A stretch of DNA of 47,419 nucleotides from the NCBI GenBank assembly GCA_013813265.1, contig JACCRY010000109.1:1-47419 (forward strand). The letters run 5' to 3'. The DNA comes from Parachlamydiaceae bacterium. GTDB taxonomy: Bacteria > Chlamydiota > Chlamydiia > Chlamydiales > Parachlamydiaceae. Shown here in pieces: positions 8,097 to 18,200 of this stretch; position 1 is the stretch's first letter; every line of letters starts with the position of its first letter. Under the pieces are notes generated by a model that was not told where the DNA came from, did not search any database, and saw nothing but the letters and a program-made list of their open reading frames with translations. The translations under genes were made by a program, and so were the position numbers.

Positions 8097-10793
8097 CTAT
8101 ATTAGTTCGTCATTTTGTGTTTCTAAAGGGGACTTGAAAGAGAAAGAACCATTAAGATAATTGAAGCGTAAAGGGTACCATCTTAAAAAAGTTTGTTCGC
8201 TACGGACATCAGTTGGGTGAGAGATTTTGTATTTAGTGAGATAGATAAATTTATTTAGAGACATTTTAAAATTATCCACCGCTTTCTTCATATTTTGTAA
8301 TTCATTATACAAAGTTTTTTTTGATTCTTTGCATCTTGTAGTGAACTCTTGATGTGCCTTAAAGGTTGCATGGAGTTCCTCTAAATGAATGTCAAAGTGT
8401 GTGGCTATGATGTCTAAACAATTTTTGGAAATATTCATGGATTGGTCCAACTGGATACGATCGTTGAGTAAGACTAGTAAGTTGGAATTTGAGTTATTCA
8501 TTGGATTAATTAATTCTCTAGAAATTTCTTGATAGGATTTGTCGAAATTCGTAATTTTTAGTTGAAATTGCTGAATATGATTGAGGTATGTTGCTCTCAA
8601 TGATTCTTGCAACAGCTTCATAAAGGTACTGTGTGAAATTTGATAATCGACTTTGGATGCCGGATCGTTTATGACTGGATCTTTTGGTTCCAGGTCGTCA
8701 ATAAATTCTTGATGTAGAGTTTGATAGGAGTTGCTAATAATGATATTGCCAAGTTTGTTTATGAAGGCTAAATGTAACTTTATAAAATCAGATTTTTCAG
8801 GAGAGCCTTTTTCATGAACAGCTAATTTATTCAAGGAGGCAAGTTCAGTCTGAAATTCCATATCTAAGGTTGCAAGTAAATTTAAATTTTTGATAAAGGC
8901 TTCATCTATTTCCGTGAAAGACAAGAGGTCCTTTTGAATATCTCCATCCAACGCAGCAAATTTTTGTTCTCCTTCCTGTATCTGAGTGACAAGATTTGCA
9001 ACTTTTGTTTGGAGTTGCTGGTCATTTCCTCTTTTAGTTTCGGATAAAGAAGGTGGAAGCGATTGATACAGATTAAGGATTTCAGGAAGGAAGGAAAAAA
9101 AATATTCTGTGGGAATTCGAATTCTATCCGCTGTCACTTGTACCCAGCGGGTTATTTCACGAGGGAATAGCTTACCAAGATTTCTGTGGTAAAGAATAAT
9201 TCTTTCCTTGAGTTCTTCTTGAAGCTGACTTATTTCTTCTGATTCAACTTCAGGCATTAGGGTAACGCTATCCTTATGCTCCATATTATTTGAAATTTTT
9301 GTATAAAAAAAGTCTTTATTCTCAGAATTGAACGAATTTGAGGGAGTGATTTTCATTTCTTTTTTCTTTTCAAGAAACTGTATTTGCTGGAAGATTAATA
9401 CCGTATTTATAAGTTCCTGGATATGGGGAGGGCAATGAGGTAATAATGGAATGATTTTTTTCAGCTCTTTGATTTTTTCTTTCTCATCTTTGTACTTTTT
9501 CACCAATTTAATAAGTGTTTCATTTTCATTCGAATCGATGGATGGCAGTTCTGTAAGGTTAATAAATTGGGTTAAAAGAGTTTGTAAAGCAATATTCCAA
9601 AGGCCCTTTATCTCTTTAGGTAGGGGAGGGAGTAATCGAATAAGATCGATCAAGATCGGATTGGTGTATAACATCTCTTTTTGAGAAATATGATTTTCAG
9701 GAATATCATCTATAGAATAAATTTTCTCTTCAACAAGATCCAAAAATTTTAGCATCAAAAGCTTTTCTTTCTGACCTAATGTGTGCACAGGTTTTTTATT
9801 ATCTCTACATTTCGAGACTAAATCCTCTTTCAGATCATCTGATAAAGAATTTTTATTTAAGTCGTTGCATGAAGTTTCTTTTAATAATGCATTATTGGAA
9901 GTTTCAGTGTAAGGCTTGATATCTTCAACGAACCCAAATGTTCTTGCTACGGCAAAACAAATATTTGTGACAGTAGCTGGATTGATATAAGATTCAAAGC
10001 GTGTGCCTAGCGAAGCATTGGTGATTTGGAAATCTAGTTGCTTAAAAGAATATAGAAAAGCATTTTTCGATTTATTCATTTCTTTTTCATTTTCATCTAA
10101 TTCTATTTTGATTTCTTTGATCACAACAGTTTGTTTGAGCGAGTGTTCCAATTTTTCTTGAAACTCGATTTGTAAACAATCGAAACAGGATAGAAATATT
10201 GATAGATCTTTGGAGTTTAGTACAGTTTTAATATCCCATTTTGAACGTTCTGCTAGTTTAAGTGATAATTCTTCTTTAATCCTTAAAACAGGAACGATCC
10301 ACTCTTTTTCGATGTCTCCATATTTTTTTCTGATTTTTTCAATTTTGGGACGAAACATATTTATTGAAGGCAGAGTAGTGTAAAGAGACTTTAGAAAACC
10401 TTCCAGCTTTTTATTTAAGTTGGCCAATAAACAAGAGATATCTTTTATGCGAGCAATCAACAAGTTTGCGCTCATCAAAAGAGTAGTTTCATGTAATTTT
10501 TTGATCTCGCGAGGAAGAATCGTTAAATATGTGATTTGTTCTTCAATTTCTTGAATGCAATTCCAAAAAGGTTGTTTTAAGCCTGAGTGCTTGAGTTGAA
10601 GGTCAAATAGAAGATAGAGCTGGTTTTTGGCTTCATCATCTATTTGCTTGAAGCGTTCAAAAATGGGATGATTCTTGTAAGGAGAAAAATTTTCTTCATC
10701 GTCTTCTTCCTCCTCTAACAAAAGAGATGTAAATCCAGAAAAAAAAGAACATTCACTTAGAAGATTTGACTTCTGTGAATTTAAATTAATCAT
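8097..10793 (-). CDS. Large coiled-coil protein of unknown function inside the cyo cluster
   Basis: About 898 residues, highly charged and Leu-, Ile- and Lys-rich, with long predicted helices. No signal peptide or transmembrane segment is apparent. A loose internal repeat is visible: LPREIKKLHETTLL, LPKEIKGLWNIALQTLL, CPPHIQELINTVL and FPREITRWVQVTADRI. I prefer the ATG at 10793, which overlaps the cyoD stop by 8 bases and has GGAGAAG upstream. An ATG at 10808 is also in frame. The overlap suggests translational coupling with cyoD. The protein has no obvious oxidase role and looks like a structural or effector protein placed in the operon. No family recognised. Confidence 0.8.
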   Translation of the reverse strand: MINLNSQKSNLLSECSFFSGFTSLLLEEEEDDEENFSPYKNHPIFERFKQIDDEAKNQLYLLFDLQLKHSGLKQPFWNCIQEIEEQITYLTILPREIKKLHETTLLMSANLLIARIKDISCLLANLNKKLEGFLKSLYTTLPSINMFRPKIEKIRKKYGDIEKEWIVPVLRIKEELSLKLAERSKWDIKTVLNSKDLSIFLSCFDCLQIEFQEKLEHSLKQTVVIKEIKIELDENEKEMNKSKNAFLYSFKQLDFQITNASLGTRFESYINPATVTNICFAVARTFGFVEDIKPYTETSNNALLKETSCNDLNKNSLSDDLKEDLVSKCRDNKKPVHTLGQKEKLLMLKFLDLVEEKIYSIDDIPENHISQKEMLYTNPILIDLIRLLPPLPKEIKGLWNIALQTLLTQFINLTELPSIDSNENETLIKLVKKYKDEKEKIKELKKIIPLLPHCPPHIQELINTVLIFQQIQFLEKKKEMKITPSNSFNSENKDFFYTKISNNMEHKDSVTLMPEVESEEISQLQEELKERIILYHRNLGKLFPREITRWVQVTADRIRIPTEYFFSFLPEILNLYQSLPPSLSETKRGNDQQLQTKVANLVTQIQEGEQKFAALDGDIQKDLLSFTEIDEAFIKNLNLLATLDMEFQTELASLNKLAVHEKGSPEKSDFIKLHLAFINKLGNIIISNSYQTLHQEFIDDLEPKDPVINDPASKVDYQISHSTFMKLLQESLRATYLNHIQQFQLKITNFDKSYQEISRELINPMNNSNSNLLVLLNDRIQLDQSMNISKNCLDIIATHFDIHLEELHATFKAHQEFTTRCKESKKTLYNELQNMKKAVDNFKMSLNKFIYLTKYKISHPTDVRSEQTFLRWYPLRFNYLNGSFSFKSPLETQNDELI

Positions 10794-11157
10794 CCGTCTT
10801 CTCCGCATTCATACTAGACATATCCATCATTACCCTATCATTGAGATCTTGCATGATCCATAAGGAGCCTCCAACTATAATCAACAGGATGATAAACATG
10901 AAAAAAAATATCATAGTTTCCCAGCGTGGTTTTGCTTCTTGCCCTAGGTGTAAGAAAAATAGTAACTGGCAGATGGACTGAACCAATGCAAGAAAAACGA
11001 GAGCAAAAATCAAAGTCTGTCCTGCAAGCACTTTAAAAACGACGATAAGAAAAGAAGCAGAGGTAAGTAGAAGAGATATTATAAACCCAATCACATAAGA
11101 TTTTAAAGAGCCATGCCATTCTTTTTTAACTTCTTGTAAGCTGAGATCTTGATTCAT
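10786..11157 (-). CDS. cyoD: Cytochrome bo quinol oxidase subunit IV
   Basis: Small accessory subunit of the bo-type terminal oxidase. It has 123 residues and three hydrophobic helices: one near residues 20-45, one near 50-72 containing ALVQSICQLLFFLHLG, and one near 80-105. The N-terminus SLQEVKKEWHGSLKSYVIGF is typical of the family. It starts one base after the cyoC stop. Its stop overlaps the start of the following coiled-coil gene. Confidence 0.93.
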   Translation of the reverse strand: MNQDLSLQEVKKEWHGSLKSYVIGFIISLLLTSASFLIVVFKVLAGQTLIFALVFLALVQSICQLLFFLHLGQEAKPRWETMIFFFMFIILLIIVGGSLWIMQDLNDRVMMDMSSMNAEKTDD

Positions 11158-11787
11158 TTAAATAACTCCCATAAGGTACACAAAGGTAAAAATAAAAATC
11201 CAGATTAGATCCAAAAAGTGCCAAAAGAGGCTAAAAATAGCTAGCCTTCTAAAGGTCGTGATGTTGATTCCTTGCCATAGAATTTGGCCTATCATCACTA
11301 CTATCCAAAATAATCCTACTAAAATGTGTAGTCCATGAGTCCCTACTAGTGTGAAAAATGAAGATAAAAATGCACTTTTTGTCCAGTCGTTTCCTTCATG
11401 TACAAAGTGAGAAAATTCTTGGATTTCAAGAAAAAGAAAGGACGATCCAAGAAAAAATGTAAATAGTAACCAACCAATAATCCAACTTTTTTTGTCCCAA
11501 ATAGCTGAAAGCATGGCAAGGCCGCAAGTAACGCTACTACAAAGCAAAATCATTGTTTCTGCAAACGCATCAGAAAGATCAAAAAGCTCTTTTGAAGAAG
11601 GACCACCGAATGTACTGTTATGCAACACAGCATATGTTGCAAACAATGTTCCAAATAATAGGCAGTCTGTCATCAGATAGATCCAAAATCCTAAATAGGT
11701 TTTGGAAAAGGTATCCTGATGTGGATCCGGAGTGCTCGTATCCGCATTTGGATCTTGAACGTGATGAATAGCTAAGAAATCACTCAT
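11158..11787 (-). CDS. cyoC: Cytochrome bo quinol oxidase subunit III
   Basis: 209 residues with five hydrophobic helices, as in the family (E. coli about 204). Recognisable segments are TYLGFWIYLMTDCLLFGTLF near the N-terminus, GTHGLHILVGLFWI in the middle, and FWHFLDLIWIFIFTFVYLMG at the C-terminus. It overlaps the end of cyoB by 4 bases (ATGA type) and abuts cyoD, consistent with one polycistronic message. Confidence 0.96.
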   Translation of the reverse strand: MSDFLAIHHVQDPNADTSTPDPHQDTFSKTYLGFWIYLMTDCLLFGTLFATYAVLHNSTFGGPSSKELFDLSDAFAETMILLCSSVTCGLAMLSAIWDKKSWIIGWLLFTFFLGSSFLFLEIQEFSHFVHEGNDWTKSAFLSSFFTLVGTHGLHILVGLFWIVVMIGQILWQGINITTFRRLAIFSLFWHFLDLIWIFIFTFVYLMGVI

Positions 11788-13760
11788 ACTGTCTCATTTT
11801 TCTTTTGGTAGTATTCATCCATTTTTTGTACTTCAGCTGCTGTTATGAGTTGATGCTCATCATCACCCGAAAGACGAATGACAGCGCAGATTACGATCGC
11901 AACAAAGCTTACCGTCGCAAGCCAATGAATGTGCCAGATCATTGCGAAACCGAAAAGAAAACTTAAAAGGCCAATATACATTCCCATCGGAGTATTAATG
12001 GGAAGATGAATATCTTCATATTTTTCTCTTTGAGCAACTTTTTCACCCTGTTTAGCGGCCCAAAATGGATCAATAGCATCAACTGTTGGGATAACTGCAA
12101 AATTATATATTGGAGGAGGAGAGGGGATAGACCATTCGAGTGTTCTGCCGTTCCAAGGATCACCGCCGGAGTGATCCCAATTTTGTTTGCGATTTTTGAT
12201 ACTCCAGAATAATCCTAAAAATTGAATGGTGGCACCTAGAACAATGACGCATGCGCCAATTGCAACAAAAACAAAGATTTGATGCCATCCTGTTGATGCT
12301 TCATAATGGTCTAAACGTCTTGTTGCTCCCATAAATCCAAGCAAATAGAGTGGCATAAAAGCCATCAAAAAGCCGATCATCCAGCACCAGAAGGCATAGC
12401 GATTTAAGCGTTCATCTAAGTAAAAGCCAGTAAACTTTGGAAACCAATAGGTAAAACCTGCAAAGAAACCAAAAAGGGCACCGCCAATGACCATACCGTG
12501 AAAATGTGCGATTAGAAATAAACTATTATGAATTTGAAAATCTACAGGAGGAGATGAAAGTAAAATTCCTGTCATTCCTGCAATCGTAAAATTGATAAGA
12601 AAAGCGAAAAACCAAAGCATAGGAGAAGTGAAGTGAACGCGTCCACGAAATTTTGTGAATAGCCAGTTAAATATTTTAACTCCGGTCGGAATTCCAATCA
12701 GCATCGTCATAATGCCAAAAAAAGCATTGACGTTCGGGCTTGCACCCATCGTGAAGAAATGATGTAACCAGACAATAAAAGAGTAAAATGTGATGAGCAT
12801 TAAAGCTAAAACCATGGAGACATAACCAAACAAACGTTTTTCTGAAAAGGTTGGTACAACTTCAGAAAATATGCCAAAAACTGGCAAAATTAGAATATAG
12901 ACTTCAGGATGTCCCCAAGCCCAAATAAGATTTACATACATCATGGGGTTTCCACCACCTCCTGCAGTGAAGAAATGCATGCCTAAGTAACGGTCTGCAG
13001 TAAGCATCGCGACTGTTGCAGTTAAAATAGGAAAGGCCAAAATGACAAGAATCATCGCACACAAACAACTCCAAACAAAAATGGGCATTTTCATTAAAGT
13101 CATTCCTGGGCAACGCATCTTCAAAATAGTCACTAAAAAGTTAACCCCTGAAAGAGTGCTACCGATACCAGATATTTGTACCATCCAAATCCAATAGTCT
13201 ACCCCTTCATTAGGACTGTATTCTAACCCTGAAAGTGGTGGATAGGCTAGCCAGCCAGATACTGAAAAATGGCCAACAGCAAGCGAAGTTAATGTCAACA
13301 TAGCTCCAGCAGCAAAAAACCAGAAGCTCAAAGCGTTTAAGAAAGGAAAAGCAACATCCCTAGCTCCAATTTGAAGAGGAACAATGAGATTCATAATTCC
13401 AAACATAAAACCCATTGCCACAAAAAATATCATTGTCGTTCCATGTGCAGAAAAAACTTCTTGAAAATGACTTGAAGATAAGATTCCATTAGCAGCATCG
13501 CCTACTGCAGTAGCCTGTTGTAGCCTCATCATTAAGGCATCAGCGACACCCTTTAAGAACATAATAAGAACCACGGCAATGTACATAACCCCAATCCTTT
13601 TATGATCCACGGAAGTTATCCACTCTTTCCATAAATAGGTCCATTTTTTGAAATAGGTAATTAGAGCAATGACAAGTAACCCATTGACTAATCCTCCCAT
13701 AACAGCCATATCTTGCATGGGGTCATGTTGAAGCGCTTCCCAAGTTAAATTTCCAAACAT
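11784..13760 (-). CDS. cyoB: Cytochrome bo quinol oxidase subunit I
   Basis: Catalytic heme-copper subunit, 658 residues (E. coli 663). Metal ligands are visible: HGTTMIFFVA for low-spin heme, WGHPEVYILILP with the CuB His and the cross-linked Tyr, WLHHFF with the two further CuB His residues, and HFHGMVIGG carrying the two heme ligands. The N-terminal extra helix typical of quinol oxidases is present. It lies 2 bases after cyoA and overlaps cyoC. The product reduces oxygen to water with ubiquinol or menaquinol and pumps protons. Confidence 0.98.
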   Translation of the reverse strand: MFGNLTWEALQHDPMQDMAVMGGLVNGLLVIALITYFKKWTYLWKEWITSVDHKRIGVMYIAVVLIMFLKGVADALMMRLQQATAVGDAANGILSSSHFQEVFSAHGTTMIFFVAMGFMFGIMNLIVPLQIGARDVAFPFLNALSFWFFAAGAMLTLTSLAVGHFSVSGWLAYPPLSGLEYSPNEGVDYWIWMVQISGIGSTLSGVNFLVTILKMRCPGMTLMKMPIFVWSCLCAMILVILAFPILTATVAMLTADRYLGMHFFTAGGGGNPMMYVNLIWAWGHPEVYILILPVFGIFSEVVPTFSEKRLFGYVSMVLALMLITFYSFIVWLHHFFTMGASPNVNAFFGIMTMLIGIPTGVKIFNWLFTKFRGRVHFTSPMLWFFAFLINFTIAGMTGILLSSPPVDFQIHNSLFLIAHFHGMVIGGALFGFFAGFTYWFPKFTGFYLDERLNRYAFWCWMIGFLMAFMPLYLLGFMGATRRLDHYEASTGWHQIFVFVAIGACVIVLGATIQFLGLFWSIKNRKQNWDHSGGDPWNGRTLEWSIPSPPPIYNFAVIPTVDAIDPFWAAKQGEKVAQREKYEDIHLPINTPMGMYIGLLSFLFGFAMIWHIHWLATVSFVAIVICAVIRLSGDDEHQLITAAEVQKMDEYYQKKNETV

Positions 13761-13762
13761 AT

Positions 13763-14662
13763 TTACAAACTCTTTAAATTTTTTGGCGGTGCCATGAATT
13801 TCATGATGACCTGATATAAAAGGGTTTCGTCTTTTAGAGTGTACAGTTCTACTTCAGTGTTTCTGCTTGGAGCTGCCAATTTTTGATAGGCTTCAAAGTC
13901 AAGTGTATTTGAAGAATCTTTGATAGAATCTATCCAATTTTGAAATTCTTCATCAGAAGACGCTTTGGCAATAAAATGCATGTCTGCAAAGCCTTCTCCG
14001 CTTATATTTGCTGAAGAGCCTCTAAATTCCCCAGACGCATCTGCAATTAAGTATAATTCTGTTTTCATTCCTGGCATGGCATAAATTTGACCTCCTAAAT
14101 CTGGTATCCAGAATGAATTCATTGGGGCATCTGCCGTGATTTCAAAATGAAGAGGGGTTTCTTTTGGAAACTGGAAGAAATTGACTGTTGCGATTTTTTC
14201 TTCAGGATAGATGAACAGCCATTTCCATTGCAGGGCCACAACTTGAATTTTGAGTTCCTTTTTGTCTGATACAATAGGTTTAAAAGGATCTAGCTCATAA
14301 GTCTTAAACCAAGTTACGGTTCCCAGTACAACCACAACCAGCAGTGGAATTCCCCACCAAATAATTTCAGCAACAAGATGGTCTATTAATTCAGGATCAT
14401 ATTTCGCCTTAGTGTTGTCTGCTCTGTATCTCCATGAGAAAATAAAAGTGAGAATATAGACAGGGATAACGACAAGCAACATGACGCCTTGGGAGAAAAG
14501 CAAAAGATGGCGTTCTTCCCATGCTATTTGCCCCTTTGGATAGATAACAGAGATTTCTTTCCCGAAATAAAGAAGCTGAAGAGGTTGCATAATTAAAAAG
14601 GCTAGCAGAACCAAAAACGTGACGGCCAACATATAAATAACAGGTTTTTTGGGACTTTGCAT
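13763..14662 (-). CDS. cyoA: Cytochrome bo quinol oxidase subunit II
   Basis: 299 residues. A hydrophobic N-terminal segment and a second transmembrane helix precede a periplasmic cupredoxin-like domain (about residues 125-260). The region corresponding to CuA binding (SFWIPDLGGQIYAMPGMKTE) lacks the Cys ligands of cytochrome c oxidases, as expected for a quinol oxidase. No lipobox Cys is seen in the N-terminus, unlike E. coli CyoA. First gene of the operon, with a candidate promoter just upstream. Confidence 0.96.
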   Translation of the reverse strand: MQSPKKPVIYMLAVTFLVLLAFLIMQPLQLLYFGKEISVIYPKGQIAWEERHLLLFSQGVMLLVVIPVYILTFIFSWRYRADNTKAKYDPELIDHLVAEIIWWGIPLLVVVVLGTVTWFKTYELDPFKPIVSDKKELKIQVVALQWKWLFIYPEEKIATVNFFQFPKETPLHFEITADAPMNSFWIPDLGGQIYAMPGMKTELYLIADASGEFRGSSANISGEGFADMHFIAKASSDEEFQNWIDSIKDSSNTLDFEAYQKLAAPSRNTEVELYTLKDETLLYQVIMKFMAPPKNLKSL

Positions 14663-14686
14663 GGCAAGTAAGCTCTTAAAGGTTCT

Positions 14687-14714
14687 TTTATCTAAATAGT
14701 GAGAAATCGTACAA
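14687..14714 (-). promoter_or_regulatory. Candidate promoter of the cyo operon
   Basis: On the minus strand TTGTAC (14714-14709) and GATAAA (14692-14687) are 16 bases apart, placing transcription start a few bases upstream of the cyoA leader. The match is moderate, and no operator could be recognised. Confidence 0.35.
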
Positions 14715-14806
14715 TAGGCTCAGTATAGTTTTTTCTTTTCATGAGTCAAGGTTAAATTTTAAATACAGTAGGAACATCGATTGAGTGCTTCTTTCACTGC
14801 TACCGC

Positions 14807-15000
14807 GTAAGCGTCAATTTTACCTACCAGTAAAGTATGAAAGAACATTTTTCTGAAGGCATGTTTTATTTTTGCCAGTTTTGAGGAAGTAACTCAGCTA
14901 ATTTTTGGAAATTATGACTTTGTAGACAACGCATTACATCTTCAAGATAATCTCTTGGATTAATTTTTAGCGCCTTACAGGTTTGAACTAGGGAAAGAAT
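14807..15000 (-). mobile_element. IS66-family transposase remnant with terminal repeat
   Basis: A minus-strand open frame from 15000 to a stop at 14866 reads ILSLVQTCKALKINPRDYLE, then DVMRCLQ and finally LAELLPQNWQK. This matches the characteristic C-terminus of IS66 TnpC proteins (CK…I.P..YL.DVL…L..LLP..W). Downstream, GTAAGCGTCAATTTTACC at 14807-14824 resembles an IS66 terminal inverted repeat, which typically begins GTAAGCG. Only the last 44 codons remain. The rest is lost where an IS630-like relic adjoins. Confidence 0.8.
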
Positions 15001-15006
15001 ATAATT

Positions 15007-15230
15007 TTATTCTATCATTTTATCCACTAACATCCTAAGTGTCCATCGAGCCTGCCCCTACGGTGATTCATTACAGGTCATAGCAATAAGATAAGCTTCT
15101 TCTTAGCCTATTATAATGCGTTTTTTAAGTAGTGGTAATTGTTCTATCCAGAGTCCCTTTAAGACCTTCTTCAACCAAGATTTACGAACTCTTAAGGCTG
15201 ATTTCCTATTCTCGTCTTCTTTTAGAAAAT
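15007..15230 (-). mobile_element. IS630-family transposase N-terminal remnant
   Basis: The minus-strand frame reads RKSALRVRKSWLKKVLKGLW, a stop, EEAYLIAMTCNESP, a stop, then GQARWTLRMLVDKMIE and a final stop at 15007-15009. The pattern A.LIA..C..PP.G.ARWTLR.LAD is the hallmark of the helix-turn-helix region of IS630/Tc1-like transposases. Two internal stops and the missing catalytic domain mark it as dead. It lies directly downstream of the giant ankyrin gene. Confidence 0.8.
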
Positions 15231-15233
15231 CTC

Positions 15234-18200
15234 TTAAAAGTCTATTATTTTGGAGTTTGACAATTCCGCCTTCACTAATTCTCTTATTTTCTCTTTTCCA
15301 AAAAAATCATTTCCATTGTGTAATACTTCTTCGATGGTCTCACCAACTTTATTCTTACAGTTTATATCTGCACCTGCTTTAATTAAAAAACGCACCATTA
15401 GTAGATTTGGAGCAACTACACAAGCCTTCCATAAAGGTGTATGACCCAATTCATCTTGAGCTTCTAAATCCGCTTGTTTTGAAAGTAATGTAGAAACCAA
15501 AGGAATGCTACCAGTTTCAACTGCAATGTGTAAGGCTATTTTCTTGCAAGAATCAGTTTCGTTCACATCAGCACTCAAGCTGATAAGCTTAACTGCTTCA
15601 ATGATCTTTGCCTTGACAGCAAGATGAAGTAGTTTTTCGCTTGGATGAGCTTTATCTTTAAGCAGCTTATATCTGTCTAATAAGTCGCTTGTGCTCGATT
15701 TATTGGACAACTCTCGCGCTGTTTTATTATACCCTGTTTTAATTGACTCATCAGCTCCACAACCGATCAGTAGGCCGGTAATTTCAACGTGCCCCTTTTT
15801 AGCAGCTAGATGAAGAGCTGTTTCCCCAGCGTGGTTTTGAATGTTTAAAGATATGCCGTAGTCAATTAGGAGAATAGCATGAGCTAAATTGCTGGCAATA
15901 ACAGCAGTGTGCAAAAGTGTATCCCCTTTTCCATAGGCTTTATCCAAATCTGGTTGAGTGCTGACCAACATTTGCCAAAATTGATCTACAGATGGGTTAG
16001 AAGCAGCAATTTCAAGGCAAGTTTTCCCCTCAATATTTAGAATCGTGGAATCTGCTCCACGATTTAACAGCATCGGAGTAGACCGAACTGCCCCATACCT
16101 GCAGGCAATGTGGAGCCCTGTCTGCCCTTTTATGTCAGCATTAATGGCCACACCTAAATCATAAAGAACAGAGGCAACATTAGGATAATCATGCGCAATT
16201 GCTGCAGAAATTGCAGGAAAAATTTGATTTGGGTCCTTGGAAAGTTTGTACTTCTTAAAGATGTCTATCAAAGTAATTGAGTTTGCTAGTGCGGCACTTG
16301 CCAATACTCCTTCAGTGTTATTAATCTTCGATTCTATGTTGGCATGGTTATCTAATAACAGTTGTACAGTTTCAATCCTTCCTGCCTGGGTGGCAAAATG
16401 AATTGGTTTTGCATTTTGAAATGAGGCTAAATTTTCTTTTTTTGAGGTGCTTTCTTCCAAGGGTGTAACGATCGTTTCAAAAGATATTCCTTGCGATAAT
16501 AAAAAAATCAAAACATCGTTATGACCTTTTGAAGCTGCAGTATGTATGGGGCGTAGGCCTTTTTTATTTGCGACATCTAGCGAAATACCTTTACTCGATA
16601 AGAAGCGCAGCATATGCACTTTACCAGAGTCAGCTGCCACATGTGCAGCTGTACAACCATTTTGCATGTTAGCATTGCAATCTGCTCCATGCCTCATGAG
16701 ATACAAGCTGATTTCGTCATAGCCGAGTGAAAGGGCGAGAAGAAGAGGTGTGAGCCTTTTATGCGAAACGCGCTGATTGAGATCGGCTCCCGCATTTCGC
16801 AACGATTGAACTATAGGGAAATGGTTCATTAAGCAAGCGTACAATAATGGAGTATTGAGATCTAAGTCCAAATGGTTAGAATCTGCCCCTAGTTTTAGCA
16901 AGATTTCAACATTTTTGGATTTTCGAGACATAACCGCATAAGTAAGAGGTGTCCTTCCGTGCATATCCGATGTATTTATCACTTGATTTGCATTTGTTGT
17001 TTCAAAAAGTTTTAAGAGGTATGTCTCATCACATTTTTGTGCTGCGATATGCAAAGGCGTGATTCCTTTGTGATCCGTAACACTCATGTCCAACTTTTTC
17101 GGAAGAATTTTGGCCATGACTAGTAAATGGGCATAGGTGAGACCTTCATGATCACATAAAGTATGGTCAAGCTTAGGATTCTTTAGAAAAAAGTTATCAA
17201 TAAAGCTAGTCGTGCAAGTCTCCCCCATCAAACGGAGAATGATGTGGAAGATCGTGCCTGACAACTTTTTATTTAACCAGCGAATGCAAACAGTTTCGTT
17301 GACTGGAAAAAGACTTGCTAATTTATGAATTATATCAAGATTTTTACTTTGGAAAGCTACTTGGATTGTAGCCATGCGGTGAGGATATTCCGAGTTGCTC
17401 CTAAGAGCTATTAATACGCTACTATTATTTCCTGCGAGCTTATCTGGTTTTTTATTTTCAGCATTCAGCAGTTGGTTCGAAAATCCAGAGTTTATCAAAA
17501 GCTTCACACATTCAGAATGACCTTTTCTACAAGCTAAATGAATAGCGCTATTTCCAAAATACAAACTTTGGTCTATGTATCCTTTGCTTAATATTGCCTC
17601 CAAAATATCAAATTGGCCAGAATAACTTGCCAAAAGCGTTGGGGTCCATCCTTCAGCATTGATACATTCAAGACTCGCCTTAAATTCAATCAATTTAAGA
17701 AATGTAGAGTAATCATGATTTTTTACAGCTAATATGAGAGGGGTATTTTGAGTAGCAGTCGATTTTACATTAATATCTATTTCTACCTTTGCTAATAGTT
17801 GAAACATTTTTTGATTTTCAGCTGATAGAGCAAGAAATAAAGCCTCTGCAGTGATTTTTACCTTACATTTATCAGAAATAAGAAATTTAACGGCGCCCTT
17901 ACTTTTGCATCGGATGGCATAATAAAGAGGAGTCATTCCCTCGTCGTCTTCTCGATCGCATTTGGCCCCTAGAGCATGCAGAAGCTTTAATACATCCTTT
18001 AAGCCATTTTTAGCTGCCAGATGCGCTGCGGTTGTCCCTTTACCATCCAAATCTTTATCAATAAGTTTAGGGTCACAATTAAGCATCTTTCGTATTGCTG
18101 TCAAATTTCCCGTTTCAATTACCGCATAAGCTAAGTGATGCTTCCGATACTGGTTGTCGAGTGAGATTTTATTTTTAATCATTTCATTCAATAAAAATTC

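Noticed and set aside
15116-15382. Plus-strand open frame across the end of the giant ankyrin gene
   Set aside because: Opposite-strand shadow of the IS630 relic and the ankyrin C-terminus; the minus-strand readings are clearly the coding ones.
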